Assembly (NCBI RefSeq): GCF_009755815.1
Contig: NZ_WRPK01000003.1
Location: 518,209-582,208 of the forward strand
From: Flavisphingomonas formosensis
Lineage (GTDB): Bacteria > Pseudomonadota > Alphaproteobacteria > Sphingomonadales > Sphingomonadaceae
Length of the DNA stretch: 64,000 nucleotides
Reading direction: 5' to 3'
The notes beneath the pieces are model-generated. The model was not told the DNA's origin and searched no databases. It saw only the letters and a list, made by a program, of their open reading frames with translations. A program made the translations under genes and the position numbers. This document shows, one piece after another, positions 1 to 8,973 of the stretch. The number at the start of each line of letters is the position of its first letter. Within the stretch, counting starts at the first letter, position 1.

Positions 1-24
1 AGGATCGCGACGCGCACGCCGCGC

Positions 25-1962
25 TCAGATCTCGACCTGGCTGCCCAACTCGACGACGCGATTGGTCGGCAGCTTGAAGAATTCCATCGCGCTTTCCGCG
101 TTACGCAGCATCCAGGCGAAGAGCTTTTCGCGCCACAGCGCCATGCCCGGGCGCGACGATGCGATCAGCGTCTGCCGCGACAGGAAGAAGCTGGTGTCCA
201 TCATCTTGAATTCAGGACCGCAGCTGACGATTCGCGATAGCGCGGCCGGCACGTCCGGATCCTGCATGAAGCCATAGCGGACGTGGAAGCGGTAGAAGCC
301 CTGTTCGAGATCGACGACGGTGCAGCGCCCGGGCTCGTCGACATAGGGCACGTCCTCGATCTTCACGGTGAGCAGGATCACCCGTTCGTGCAGGACCTTG
401 TTGTGCTTCAGATTGTGCAGCAGCGCATGGGGCACGCCATCGGCGGACGAGGTCATGAACACCGCGGTGCCCGGAACACGCGTCGCCGAATTGGCGGCGG
501 ATTTTACGAACACCTGCACCGGCATCGCCGATTCACGCATCCGGTTGATCATCAGCGCGCGCCCCTTCGACCAGGTGGTGAGCATGGTGAAGGCGAGCAG
601 GCCAATGGCGAGCGGGAACCAGCCGCCGTCGGGTACCTTGGTGAGATTGGCGGTGAAATAGGCGAAATCGACCGCGAAGAAGACCAGCAGCAGGCCGGCC
701 GCGGCGAACCTGTTCCACTTCCACAGGCTGAACAGCACCACGCCGAGCAGGCAGGTATCGATCAGCATCGCACCGGTGACCGCGATGCCATAGGCCGCGG
801 CAAGGTTGGTCGAGCTGCGGAAAGTGAGCACGAGCAGGATCACCATCACCATCAGCGTCCAGTTGACCGACGGGATGTAGATCTGGCCGGCGGCCGAGGC
901 GCTGGTGTGGGTGATGCGGAGGCGCGGGATGAAGCCGAGCTGGATCGCCTGCTGGGTGACCGAGAAGGCACCCGAGATCACCGCCTGGCTGGCGATCACC
1001 GTCGCCATCGTCGCCAGGATGACGAGCGGCAGGCGGAGCGAATCGGGCGCCAGCAGGAAGAAGGGATTGTGGATGATCACCGCGGCTTCGGCCGGCGTCG
1101 CGGAAAGGATCATCGCGCCCTGGCCGAGATAGTTCAGCATCAGCGCCGGCAGGACAAAATAGAGCCAGGACAGCCGGATCGGCCGCCGCCCGAAATGACC
1201 CATGTCCGCATAGAGGGCCTCAGCCCCCGTCACCGCCAGCACGACCGAACCCATGGCAAGGAAGCCGAGCACGAAATCGTCGGCGAAGAAGCGGATGGCG
1301 TAAAGCGGGTTGAGCGCCACCAATATATGCGGGCTGGCAGCGATATGAACGATGCCGAGCACCGCCAGAGTCAGGAAATAAACCGCCATGATCGGGCCGA
1401 ACAGCAGGCCGACCTTGGCTGTGCCGCGCGCCTGGATGGTGAACAGGCCGATCAGGATGCCAATGGCGAGGGGCAGGACGAGCGGGGAAAAACCGGCCTC
1501 GACCACCGCCAGACCTTCCACCGCCGACAGCACCGAGATGGCCGGGGTGATCATGCTGTCGCCGTAAAAGAGCGCGGTGGCGAATACGCCGAGCAGGACG
1601 AGGCCGCGCGTCCAGCGCTTCTTGGCATTTGTAGAGCGCGAGATCAGGGCCAGAAGGGCGAGGCTGCCGCCCTCCCCCTTATTGTCGGCACGCATGATGA
1701 TGGTGACATATTTCACAGTCACCACGAGCATCATCGACCAGAAGATGAGGCTGAGCACGCCCATGACGTGGAGATGATCGGGCACCAGCGGGTGATGGCC
1801 GACGAACGTCTCGCGGAAGGCATAGAGCGGGCTGGTGCCGATGTCGCCGAAGACGACGCCGATCGCGCCCAGCGACAGCTTCCACAGCGCCTGATCGCCG
1901 TGACCATGCTCGTATGATGCGTGTACGGCCGAAGCCGGAACGCCGCTCGCCGTTTCGTTCAT
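25..1962 (-). CDS. kup: Kup-family potassium uptake transporter
   Basis: This is a low-affinity potassium/proton symporter of the inner membrane, about 645 residues long, which is normal for Kup. The N-terminal core contains the family hallmark [17 protein letters not shown] followed by about 12 hydrophobic segments. A soluble C-terminal third ([11 protein letters not shown] onwards) is typical of the family. The frame stays open upstream to 2118, but the extra 52 residues are Arg/Ser-rich and unlike Kup. I therefore chose the ATG at 1960-1962, which begins MNETASG. A GAAGG sequence about 12 bases upstream could serve as ribosome binding site and sits in a hairpin loop (see 1969-1985). The gene is monocistronic as far as can be seen. 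The Lrp gene ends about 125 bp upstream on the same strand. Confidence 0.96.
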   Translation of the reverse strand: MNETASGVPASAVHASYEHGHGDQALWKLSLGAIGVVFGDIGTSPLYAFRETFVGHHPLVPDHLHVMGVLSLIFWSMMLVVTVKYVTIIMRADNKGEGGSLALLALISRSTNAKKRWTRGLVLLGVFATALFYGDSMITPAISVLSAVEGLAVVEAGFSPLVLPLAIGILIGLFTIQARGTAKVGLLFGPIMAVYFLTLAVLGIVHIAASPHILVALNPLYAIRFFADDFVLGFLAMGSVVLAVTGAEALYADMGHFGRRPIRLSWLYFVLPALMLNYLGQGAMILSATPAEAAVIIHNPFFLLAPDSLRLPLVILATMATVIASQAVISGAFSVTQQAIQLGFIPRLRITHTSASAAGQIYIPSVNWTLMVMVILLVLTFRSSTNLAAAYGIAVTGAMLIDTCLLGVVLFSLWKWNRFAAAGLLLVFFAVDFAYFTANLTKVPDGGWFPLAIGLLAFTMLTTWSKGRALMINRMRESAMPVQVFVKSAANSATRVPGTAVFMTSSADGVPHALLHNLKHNKVLHERVILLTVKIEDVPYVDEPGRCTVVDLEQGFYRFHVRYGFMQDPDVPAALSRIVSCGPEFKMMDTSFFLSRQTLIASSRPGMALWREKLFAWMLRNAESAMEFFKLPTNRVVELGSQVEI

Positions 1963-1968
1963 CGGCGG

Positions 1969-1985
1969 CCGGACCTTCGGTCCGG
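1969..1985 (-). promoter_or_regulatory. Hairpin in the kup 5' leader overlapping the likely SD
   Basis: CCGGACC at 1969-1975 and GGTCCGG at 1979-1985 form a perfect 7-bp inverted repeat with a 3-nt loop, 7 bases upstream of the kup ATG. In the mRNA the purine stretch GAAGG falls in the loop and adjoining stem. Translation initiation could therefore be affected by folding. The structure is seen directly; a regulatory role is inference. Confidence 0.35.
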
Positions 1986-2086
1986 ACTGGAATGCTGACC
2001 CATGCTTCCGCCTGATGCCCCGTGGCGACTGGCGCGCGCCACTAGCACTTCCCATGATGCGTCGCAACAGGGGCGCCCCGATGCCA

Positions 2087-2608
2087 TCACGCGCCGCGGA
2101 ACAGCGCGTCGGCTTCACTTCGCGTAGCTACGGAGCGGAGCACGAAACTGGAATTGATCGTCATGACGCCTGGCAATTTACCGAGATGTTCCCGATGGAT
2201 GCGCTCATAATCGTCGAGATCGCGGCAGACGATTTTGAGCCGATAATCCTGGCCGCCCGACACGAGGGCACATTCCACAATCCCTTCGACCTGGGAAACG
2301 GCCGCCTCGAACGCCGCCAGATCCTCCTCTATCTGGGTGCTGAGCGTGATATCTACCAGTGCCGTGACGCGAAAACCGAGTCGGCGATGGCCGAAACGTG
2401 CGCCGTATCCCGTGATTCGGCCGGAATCCTCCAGTGCCTGGATGCGCCGCGTGCAGGCGGATTGGGAAAGGCCCGCCCGCTCGGCAATCTGGCTGACCGG
2501 CAGGCGAGCGTCGTCCGCCAAGGCCCGCACTATCGCCTGATCGATGCGATCCAGATGCTCGTGCATGAATTTTTGGGTCAAAGGGCGCGGAGCTTCGATT
2601 TCATGCAT
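2087..2608 (-). CDS. Lrp/AsnC-family transcriptional regulator, divergent from ald
   Basis: This is a DNA-binding regulator of about 173 residues (or 159, see below). The N-terminal helix-turn-helix is seen in [20 protein letters not shown], then [18 protein letters not shown]-terminal RAM/AsnC ligand-binding domain follows ([26 protein letters not shown]). It is transcribed away from alanine dehydrogenase with 90 bp between the starts. This is the usual arrangement of an Lrp-type activator or repressor of ald, so alanine-responsive control of ald is likely (inference). The open frame extends to 4159, but that extension is antisense to ald and not protein-like. Two starts are possible: 2608 (MHEIEAP) or 2566 ([10 protein letters not shown]). 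The second fits most Lrp proteins better, but neither has a strong Shine-Dalgarno sequence. Confidence 0.93.
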   Translation of the reverse strand: MHEIEAPRPLTQKFMHEHLDRIDQAIVRALADDARLPVSQIAERAGLSQSACTRRIQALEDSGRITGYGARFGHRRLGFRVTALVDITLSTQIEEDLAAFEAAVSQVEGIVECALVSGGQDYRLKIVCRDLDDYERIHREHLGKLPGVMTINSSFVLRSVATRSEADALFRGA

Positions 2609-2698
2609 CCATAACGGTCCCGTTGCGCCATCTTTGCAGAGATTCGCGGCCGAGTCGCAGTTTATGCTGCTTTCCAACGGAATGGGAGGATCAGTCAG

Positions 2699-3808
2699 AT
2701 GCGCATCGGCGTTCCCAAGGAAATCAAGAATCACGAATATCGCGTCGGGCTGACTCCGGCGTCCGTGGCGGAGCTGAGTGCGGCCGGCCACGAGCTGATC
2801 GTCGAGACCCGTGCCGGAATGGGCATCGATTTCGAGGACAGCGACTATGTCGAGGCCGGCGCCCGCATCGTCGCGAACCCCGCCGAGGTGTTCGGCGCCG
2901 CCGACATGATCGTGAAGGTGAAGGAACCCCAGCCTTCCGAGATCGCACTGCTCCAACCCCGCCATGTGCTGTTCACCTATCTGCACCTCGCCGCGGACAA
3001 GCCGCAGGCGCTGGGCCTGATGCAGTCGGGCGCGACCTGCATCGCCTATGAAACGGTCACCTCGCGCGGCGGCTCCCTGCCCCTTTTGAAACCGATGTCG
3101 GAAGTGGCCGGCCGGATGTCGATCCAGGTCGGCGCGCATTATCTGGAAAAGGAACAAGGCGGACGCGGCGTGCTGCTCGGCGGCGTGCCGGGCGTGGCGC
3201 CGGCGCGCGTCGCGATATTGGGCGGCGGCGTCGCCGGCGTGAATGCCGCACAGATGGCGGTCGGCATGCGTGCGGACGTGACCATCTACGACATCAACAA
3301 CGACCGGCTGGCCGAGCTGGACATGTTCTTCTCCAGCCAGATCAAGACGGCCTATGCCAGCAAGGCCGCGATCGCGGCGGCCGTCGCCAAGGCGCATCTG
3401 GTGATCGGTGCGGTGCTGGTGCCTGGTGCCGCGGCGCCCAAGCTGGTGACGCGCGAGATGCTGAAGACGATGAAGCGCGGATCCGTGCTGGTCGACATCG
3501 CGATAGACCAGGGGGGCTGCTTCGAGACCAGCCACCCCACAACCCATGACGATCCGGTGTTCGTCGAGGAAGGCGTGATCCACTATTGCGTGGCGAACAT
3601 GCCCGGCGCGGTGGCCCGCACATCCGCCTTCGCGCTCAACAACGCCACCCTTCCCTTCGCGCTGGCGCTCGCCAACAAGGGAGCGGAGGCGGCGATGGCG
3701 GCCGACCCGCATCTGGCCGCCGGCCTCAACGTCTCCGCAGGCAAGATCCGTCACCAGGCGGTGGCCGAAGCGCTGGATCTCCGGTTCGAGGGCTGGCACG
3801 GCTATTGA
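2699..3808 (+). CDS. ald: Alanine dehydrogenase
   Basis: This cytosolic enzyme interconverts L-alanine and pyruvate plus ammonia with NAD(+)/NADH. The 369-residue length matches the family. The N-terminus MRIGVPKEIKNHEYRVGLTP is diagnostic. The substrate-binding segments are visible as MIVKVKEPQ (lysine) and LFTYLHLAAD (histidine). The Rossmann fold carries GGGVAGVNAA near residues 176-185. A GGGAGGA sequence lies upstream of the ATG. The gene stands alone and diverges from an Lrp-type regulator, suggesting control by alanine or a related amino acid. It is followed by about 265 bp in which I see no gene. Confidence 0.97.
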   Translation: MRIGVPKEIKNHEYRVGLTPASVAELSAAGHELIVETRAGMGIDFEDSDYVEAGARIVANPAEVFGAADMIVKVKEPQPSEIALLQPRHVLFTYLHLAADKPQALGLMQSGATCIAYETVTSRGGSLPLLKPMSEVAGRMSIQVGAHYLEKEQGGRGVLLGGVPGVAPARVAILGGGVAGVNAAQMAVGMRADVTIYDINNDRLAELDMFFSSQIKTAYASKAAIAAAVAKAHLVIGAVLVPGAAAPKLVTREMLKTMKRGSVLVDIAIDQGGCFETSHPTTHDDPVFVEEGVIHYCVANMPGAVARTSAFALNNATLPFALALANKGAEAAMAADPHLAAGLNVSAGKIRHQAVAEALDLRFEGWHGY

Positions 3809-4073
3809 GGATCGAGCGTTCGATGCGGTTCGATCTGGTCGCCTGCTTTCGCCGGACCTTTCCGTATGTCGTCGTCTCGACGGAGGTCGGGGTCGATTGA
3901 CGCTCCGATGAAAGAACGGCCGTCGGGGCCCTCCACCCACCGAGCGCTGAATAGACCCCGACTTTCGTCGGATGACGGGTGTGAAGACACGCCATTTTGC
4001 AAAGTCTTTGCCACGCGGGAGCGGATCTCCACGCTTGTCCATATCCGGCCAGCGAAGAGCCGAGCCGGGCAAG

Positions 4074-4715
4074 CTATTGGCGGCCAGCCTGCCCCATGCG
4101 GGCGCGGGCCGCATCGATGACGGCGAGACGCTGCACCAGATCGGCCCGCCATGGGGCATCGTTCGGGGTCCGGGCGAGCAGCGCCCGCCAGACCGCCTCC
4201 GCCTTGTCGATCTGCCCGGCCTGGGCGTAAGCGAGACCCAGGAAGAAAGGCGGCCCGGGATGATCCGGCGCGATCTGCGCCGCGCGATCGAAGGCGAACT
4301 GTGCCGCCGGGGAGATCATGCCGCCGCCATGGGTGATCAGCGCATTGCCGAGGCCGACCCAGAGATCGGCGCTCCTGGGATATTTCTGGAGGCCGCTCTT
4401 GATCGCCACGACGGCCATCTGATCGCGCCCCATGCGATGCAGGGCATCAGCGAAATCGAGCCACTGCGCCTCGCTGCCGAAGCGCTCCATCAGCTTGGAT
4501 CGCTCCGTCGCGAAGGCGGTATCCGATTGCATCACGTCCTGGTTCGGCGCCGCCGGCTGGCCCGGCAAATTCGGGCTGCCCTGCCAGGCATAGCCGGCGA
4601 TGGCGACGAGCACCGCGGCGGCCATCAACTGCAAGGCGGGCCCCGACAATCTGGCGACCCGCCACAACAGGACGAAAGTGACGGCCGCGAGTAGGAAGAG
4701 GATGAGCCAGCCCAT
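4074..4715 (-). CDS. ccmI: Cytochrome c maturation protein CcmI/CycH (TPR)
   Basis: This 213-residue protein starts MGWLILFLLAAVTFVLLWR, a membrane segment, followed by a second hydrophobic helix (LQLMAAAVLVAIAGYAW). The C-terminal periplasmic part is TPR-like (SADLWVGLGNALITHGGG, PPFFLGLAYAQAGQIDKAEA). CcmI is known to hold apocytochrome c for the heme ligation complex. The ATG at 4713-4715 overlaps the stop of ccmH (TGATG), indicating translational coupling. This gene is the last of the ccm operon. The open frame runs upstream to 4859, but the start at 4715 matches the family. Confidence 0.92.
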   Translation of the reverse strand: MGWLILFLLAAVTFVLLWRVARLSGPALQLMAAAVLVAIAGYAWQGSPNLPGQPAAPNQDVMQSDTAFATERSKLMERFGSEAQWLDFADALHRMGRDQMAVVAIKSGLQKYPRSADLWVGLGNALITHGGGMISPAAQFAFDRAAQIAPDHPGPPFFLGLAYAQAGQIDKAEAVWRALLARTPNDAPWRADLVQRLAVIDAARARMGQAGRQ

Positions 4716-5125
4716 CAACGCCCCCTGCGCCTGAAACGTCCACGCGCCAGCCAGAGGCCGACGAGCAGGAAGAGGATCGGTGCCGCCCAGAGCGGCCAGG
4801 TCAGCGGTTCGACCGGAGGCCGGAAGCTGATCCAGTCGCCATAGCGGGCGACCATCCACGCCCGGATCGCCTCCGGCTTTTCGCCTGCCGCGATCCGGCG
4901 GCGCACCATGGCGCGCATGTCACCGGCCAGCTCGGCATCGCTGTCCGCGATAGACTGGCCCTGGCAGACGACGCAGCGCAGATTTTCCATCAGCGCCTTG
5001 GCCTGCGCCTCCTTGGCAGGATCGGAGAGCTGGGTGTCGGCCATCGGATCCGCAGGCATCAGCGAATCGGCCTGGGCCGTGGCGGCCCAGCCGATCAGGC
5101 CGATCAGGATCGCCGCCCGCTTCAT
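4715..5125 (-). CDS. ccmH: Cytochrome c maturation thiol-oxidoreductase CcmH
   Basis: This is a 136-residue periplasmic, membrane-anchored protein that reduces or chaperones the apocytochrome CXXCH cysteines. It has an N-terminal signal peptide (MKRAAILIGLIGWAATAQA), the conserved LRCVVCQGQSIADSDA with C51 and C54, and a single C-terminal membrane helix (WPLWAAPILFLLVGLWLA). The ATG at 5123-5125 overlaps the ccmG stop by 4 bases. A longer in-frame opening extends to 5722, but it is antisense-like there and lies over ccmG. Confidence 0.95.
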   Translation of the reverse strand: MKRAAILIGLIGWAATAQADSLMPADPMADTQLSDPAKEAQAKALMENLRCVVCQGQSIADSDAELAGDMRAMVRRRIAAGEKPEAIRAWMVARYGDWISFRPPVEPLTWPLWAAPILFLLVGLWLARGRFRRRGR

Positions 5126-5649
5126 TGCGCGGCCCGGATCGCGGCGAGGATGTCCGGCACATTTTCGGGCCGGATGTCGCCGATATGCTGGTGACGGATG
5201 ATGCCTTGTCCGTCGATCACGAAGCTTTCGGGTACGCCGGACGAGCCCATCGCCACCTGCACGCTGCTGTTCGCGTCGCTGCCGATGCGGGCATAGGGAT
5301 CGCCGTATCGCTTGAGGAATTCGGCAATGTCCTCCGGCCGATCGCGGATGGCGATGGCGTCGATCTCGACGCCGGCCTTGCGCAGCTCGACCAGCTGGGG
5401 CGCTTCGGCAGCGCAGGGCACGCACCAGCTTGCAAAGATGTTGAGCAGCCGCGGCTTGCCCTTGGCGAAATCGGTGTTGGCGAGGCCGGGCCGATCGGGC
5501 ATCCCCGCCGGCAGGGCGAAGGCTGGCAGCGGCTTGCCCACCATGTGCGAGACGATGCTGCTGTCGCCGGGCGCATACAGCTTGCCGGCGACCATCGCGG
5601 CGAAGATCAGGAACATCGCCAGCGGCGCCCAGAGGATCGCCTTCTTCAT
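5122..5649 (-). CDS. ccmG: Thiol:disulfide interchange protein CcmG/DsbE
   Basis: This is a 175-residue membrane-anchored periplasmic thioredoxin-fold protein. The N-terminal anchor is MKKAILWAPLAMFLIFAAMV. The active site is WCVPC (C76, C79) within FASWCVPCAAEAP, and the cis-Pro region is SSGVPESFVID. It keeps apocytochrome c thiols reduced for heme attachment. The gene overlaps ccmF and ccmH by 4 bases each (ATGA type), so it is part of a tightly coupled operon. Confidence 0.96.
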   Translation of the reverse strand: MKKAILWAPLAMFLIFAAMVAGKLYAPGDSSIVSHMVGKPLPAFALPAGMPDRPGLANTDFAKGKPRLLNIFASWCVPCAAEAPQLVELRKAGVEIDAIAIRDRPEDIAEFLKRYGDPYARIGSDANSSVQVAMGSSGVPESFVIDGQGIIRHQHIGDIRPENVPDILAAIRAAQ

Positions 5650-7577
5650 TCCCACCACTCCTTGCCGCGCTGCGCCGCGCGCCGATCGCGCAGCAGCCGC
5701 CCCAGCAGCGACAGCGCGCCACCGATCGCGACCAGCGCGCCGCCGGCCCAGATCAAGGTGACGAAGGGTTTCCACCACAGGCGCAGCTGCCAGCGGCCAT
5801 CCTCCGCCTGCTTGCCGAGCACGGTGTAGAGCTGTCCATCCCAGAGGGTGCGGATCGCCGCTTCGTTCGTCTCGGTCGGCGGCGCCCAGAAGGCGCGGGC
5901 CTGGGGCCGCATCTCCATCGGAGCGCCCGTGCCGCGGGTGGCGGTGAGCGTCGCCTCGAGCGCGGTCCAGTTCGGGCCGGCGACCGGTTCGACCCCCTCG
6001 AACCGCACGGCGAAGGGGCCGACCCCATGCACCTCGCCCGGCCGCGCGGCGACGAGGGTTTCCTGGGTGAAGGCGCTTTCGCTCGCCATGCCGGCGAGGC
6101 TTACCGCGATGCCGAGATGCGCGATCACCATGCCCCAGGTGAACAACGGCGTGCGGCGCAGATTGCGCTTCCAGAGCGGTGCGACGCTGGCCACGGCGAC
6201 GCCGGCGGCGAGGATCAGGCCGAGGCTCGGCAGGAGATGCGCGCGGGGGAGAACGGCGAGGACGATCACCAGTGCGAGCACGGCGACGATCGCCGGCACC
6301 GCGAGCCGCCGTGCCAGCGCGCGGAGCTCGTCGCGCCGCCAGCGCAGCAGCGGCCCGGCCGCCATCACCACGACGAGGATCAGCGCCAGCGGGCCCGCCG
6401 CGGCGTTGAAATAGGGCGGGCCGACCGACAGCTTGCCGCCGGTCAGCGCCTCGATGCCGAGCGGATAGAGGGTGCCGATCAGGACGATGCCGAGGATCGC
6501 CGAGAGCAGCAGGTTGTTCGCCACCAGCGAGCCTTCGCGGCTGACCATGTCGAAGCGCGAGCCTTCCCGAACGGTGCCGACGCGCAGGGCGAACAGCGCC
6601 AGCGCCCCGCCGATATAGATGGCGAGCAGGGCAAGGATGAAGGCGCCGCGGCGCGGATCGACCGCGAAGCTGTGCACGCTCGTCAATATGCCCGAGCGGA
6701 CAAGGAAGGTGCCGATCATCGACATGGAGAAGGCCACGACTGCAAGCATCACCGTCCAGGCGCGCAGGCCGTCGCGCGTGGCCAGCACGGTGACCGAATG
6801 GAGCAGCGCCGTCGCCGCCAGCCAGGGCATCAGCGAGGCATTCTCGACCGGATCCCAGAACCACCAGCCGCCCCAGCCGAGCTCATAATAGGCCCAGTAG
6901 CTGCCCGCGGTGATGCCGAGGGTGAGGAAGATCCAGGCGGCGAGCACCCAGGGCCGCATCGCGCGGGCGAAGGCTGCGCCGACATCGCGCGTGACGAGCG
7001 CGCCGACGGCGAAGGAGAAGGCGATCGAAAGTCCGACATAGCCGACGTAGAGCGTCGGCGGGTGGAAGGCGAGGCCCGGATCCTGGAGCAGCGGGTTGAG
7101 ACCGTTGCCCTGCGCCGGCGCGGGATCGAGCCGATCGAACGGGTTCGAGGCGAAGAGCAGGAAGGCATAGAAACCGAGGCCGATCGTCGCTTGTGCGGCG
7201 AGCGTGGCGATCAACGTGCGATCCTCCAGCCGTCGCTCGAACAGCGCAACGGCGCCGCCGGCCAACGCCAGGATGGTTACCCACATCAGCATCGAGCCTT
7301 CGTGGTTCCCCCAGGTGCCGGCGAATTTGTACAGCCAGGGCTTGGCGACATGGCTGTTGGCGGCGACCAGCGACACCGACAGATCGGTGCGCAGGAAGAC
7401 CAGGATCAGCGCCGCGAAGGCCGTGGCGGTGAGCAGCGCCTGGACGACCGCGACCGCACGCACGCCGCGCAGCATCGTCATGTCCCGCTGGTACAGCGCT
7501 ATGGCGCCGAAGACGAATTGCAGCGCCGCCAGGGCGGCCGCGAGCCACAGCGCGGCAAGGCCGATTTCCGCGATCAC
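5646..7577 (-). CDS. ccmF: Heme lyase subunit CcmF
   Basis: This large polytopic inner-membrane protein of 643 residues is typical in length for CcmF. The WWD heme-handling motif is clear in WGGWWFWDPVENASLMPWL. Further conserved blocks are GTWGNHEGSMLMW near residue 90, QDPGLAFHPPTLYVGYVG and FLVRSGILTSVHSFA. With CcmH and CcmI it ligates heme to apocytochrome c in the periplasm. It sits between ccmE and ccmG with 4-base overlaps on both sides. Confidence 0.98.
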   Translation of the reverse strand: MIAEIGLAALWLAAALAALQFVFGAIALYQRDMTMLRGVRAVAVVQALLTATAFAALILVFLRTDLSVSLVAANSHVAKPWLYKFAGTWGNHEGSMLMWVTILALAGGAVALFERRLEDRTLIATLAAQATIGLGFYAFLLFASNPFDRLDPAPAQGNGLNPLLQDPGLAFHPPTLYVGYVGLSIAFSFAVGALVTRDVGAAFARAMRPWVLAAWIFLTLGITAGSYWAYYELGWGGWWFWDPVENASLMPWLAATALLHSVTVLATRDGLRAWTVMLAVVAFSMSMIGTFLVRSGILTSVHSFAVDPRRGAFILALLAIYIGGALALFALRVGTVREGSRFDMVSREGSLVANNLLLSAILGIVLIGTLYPLGIEALTGGKLSVGPPYFNAAAGPLALILVVVMAAGPLLRWRRDELRALARRLAVPAIVAVLALVIVLAVLPRAHLLPSLGLILAAGVAVASVAPLWKRNLRRTPLFTWGMVIAHLGIAVSLAGMASESAFTQETLVAARPGEVHGVGPFAVRFEGVEPVAGPNWTALEATLTATRGTGAPMEMRPQARAFWAPPTETNEAAIRTLWDGQLYTVLGKQAEDGRWQLRLWWKPFVTLIWAGGALVAIGGALSLLGRLLRDRRAAQRGKEWWE

Positions 7578-8008
7578 TTCTTCAGGCTTTCGGACTTGTG
7601 CATCTCGCCCGCGATCTGCGGCGGCATGTAGCGCTCGTCATGCTTGGCGAGGATTGTGTCGGCGACGAAGGTGCCGCCGGCATCGAAGGCGCCCTCGGCG
7701 ACCACGCCCGAATTCTCCTTGAAAAGATCGGGCACGATGCCCTTGAAGCGGACCGGCACGCTCTGCTTCCCGTCGGTGACGACGAAATCGATGGTCACCC
7801 CGTCGGCCGCGCGCCTGATCGAGCCGCCGGCGACCATGCCGCCCAGCCGCACCGCGCGGCCCGGCTCGACATGATCGCGGATCGCGTCGCCCGGCGTGTA
7901 GAAATAGGAGGCCTGATCGCGCAGCGCCGACATGGCGAGCAGGGTCGCGCCGACGATGGCCGCCAGCGCGAGCAGCGCCAGCGTGAGCCGTTGATGCTTG
8001 GGTTTCAT
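7574..8008 (-). CDS. ccmE: Heme chaperone CcmE
   Basis: This is a 144-residue periplasmic heme chaperone with one N-terminal membrane helix (LTLALLALAAIVGATLLAMSAL) and a beta-barrel OB fold. The covalent heme-binding histidine is H123 in LAKHDERYMPPQ, with Y127 in the expected place. It receives heme from CcmC and passes it to CcmF. It overlaps ccmD and ccmF. Confidence 0.97.
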   Translation of the reverse strand: MKPKHQRLTLALLALAAIVGATLLAMSALRDQASYFYTPGDAIRDHVEPGRAVRLGGMVAGGSIRRAADGVTIDFVVTDGKQSVPVRFKGIVPDLFKENSGVVAEGAFDAGGTFVADTILAKHDERYMPPQIAGEMHKSESLKK

Positions 8009-8133
8009 CGCCGCCGGATCGCCTCCGCCTCGGCTTCCGCCTTGCGCATCGCCAGGAGGCTCTGCAGCAGGAACAGCGCCGGGCCACCGAGCCCGATCGC
8101 ATAGGCCGCGATGATGAACGGCCAGTGGTTCAT
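8005..8133 (-). CDS. ccmD: Heme exporter accessory protein CcmD
   Basis: This 42-residue single-span membrane protein begins MNHWPFIIAAYAIGLGG and ends with a charged tail (KAEAEAEAIRRR). CcmD helps release heme-loaded CcmE from CcmC. Identification rests on size, topology and position: its ATG at 8131-8133 overlaps the ccmC stop and its stop overlaps the ccmE start. Confidence 0.88.
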   Translation of the reverse strand: MNHWPFIIAAYAIGLGGPALFLLQSLLAMRKAEAEAEAIRRR

Positions 8134-8846
8134 GCTTCCGCCATCCGCTTGAGCCGCGCCTCGATCTTGTTGCGCGCCAGGATGGTCCGCATCCGCATCA
8201 GCACGATCGCGCCGAAGACCATGGTGAAGCCGAGGAGCGCGATCGGCAGCGGCCAGAGGATCGAGGCGTCGATCGTCGATCCGGAGAGGGTGATGCTCTG
8301 GCCCTGGTGGAGCGTGCGCCACCACAGCACCGAATAATGGATGATCGGGATGTTGATCGCGCCGACCAGGCCGAAGATCGCCGCGATCGGATTGGCGCCG
8401 GTGCGATCGTCGCTGGCGCGGGCAAGCGCGATATAGCCGAGATAGAGGAAGAACAGGACGAGCATCGAGGTCAGCCGTCCGTCCCATTGCCACCAGGTGC
8501 CCCAGGTGGGCCGGCCCCAGATCGAGCCGGTGACGAGACAGATCGCCGAGAAGAGCGCGCCCGGCACCGCGATCGCCTGCCCGGCCACGGCCGCCAGCGG
8601 ATGGCGCCAGACGAGCTGGAAGAGGCTGGCAGCCGCGATGCCGGTCCATCCCGCCATGCCGAGCCAGGCGGACGGCACATGGATGTACATGATCCGCACG
8701 CTGTCGCCCTGCAGATAGTCGGGCGGCGTAAGGAACAGGCCAGAGACGGCGGCCACGGCGACGAGCAGCGCGCCGCCCCAGCCGAGCCACGGCGTCAGGG
8801 GCCGCGCGATAGCGAGGAAGCGGGCGGGATTGGCAAAGATGTGCAT
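8130..8846 (-). CDS. ccmC: Heme-handling protein CcmC
   Basis: This is a six-span inner-membrane protein of 238 residues. The tryptophan-rich heme site reads WGTWWQWDGRLTS, and conserved histidines lie in MYIHVPSAW and IIHYSVLWWRTLHQG. It loads heme onto CcmE. The start at 8844-8846 (MHIFANPARF) gives the usual length; the frame is open to 9110 but the extra N-terminus is not family-like. It is the first gene of this ccm operon. ccmA and ccmB, which often precede it, are absent, and a divergent transporter is there instead. Confidence 0.96.
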   Translation of the reverse strand: MHIFANPARFLAIARPLTPWLGWGGALLVAVAAVSGLFLTPPDYLQGDSVRIMYIHVPSAWLGMAGWTGIAAASLFQLVWRHPLAAVAGQAIAVPGALFSAICLVTGSIWGRPTWGTWWQWDGRLTSMLVLFFLYLGYIALARASDDRTGANPIAAIFGLVGAINIPIIHYSVLWWRTLHQGQSITLSGSTIDASILWPLPIALLGFTMVFGAIVLMRMRTILARNKIEARLKRMAEA

Positions 8847-8973
8847 AGGTCTTCGCCTGCCCTTTAGAGCAGCTTCCGCCGGGGGGGAAGCGTTCCGCAT
8901 CGCCGTTGGACTCAAGTCGGGTCCGGACCTCGCTTCGCTTGCTTTCGCGCCGCCACCTGCGCACTGATCGGGC

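Noticed and set aside
283..1917. Long plus-strand open frame antisense to kup
   Set aside because: Composition is dominated by His, Arg, Asp and Gln from reversed GC-rich codons; no SD and no family; Kup on the other strand is certain.
2609..4159. N-terminal 500-residue extension of the Lrp gene
   Set aside because: It is antisense to ald and not protein-like; the Lrp domain starts normally at 2608 or 2566.
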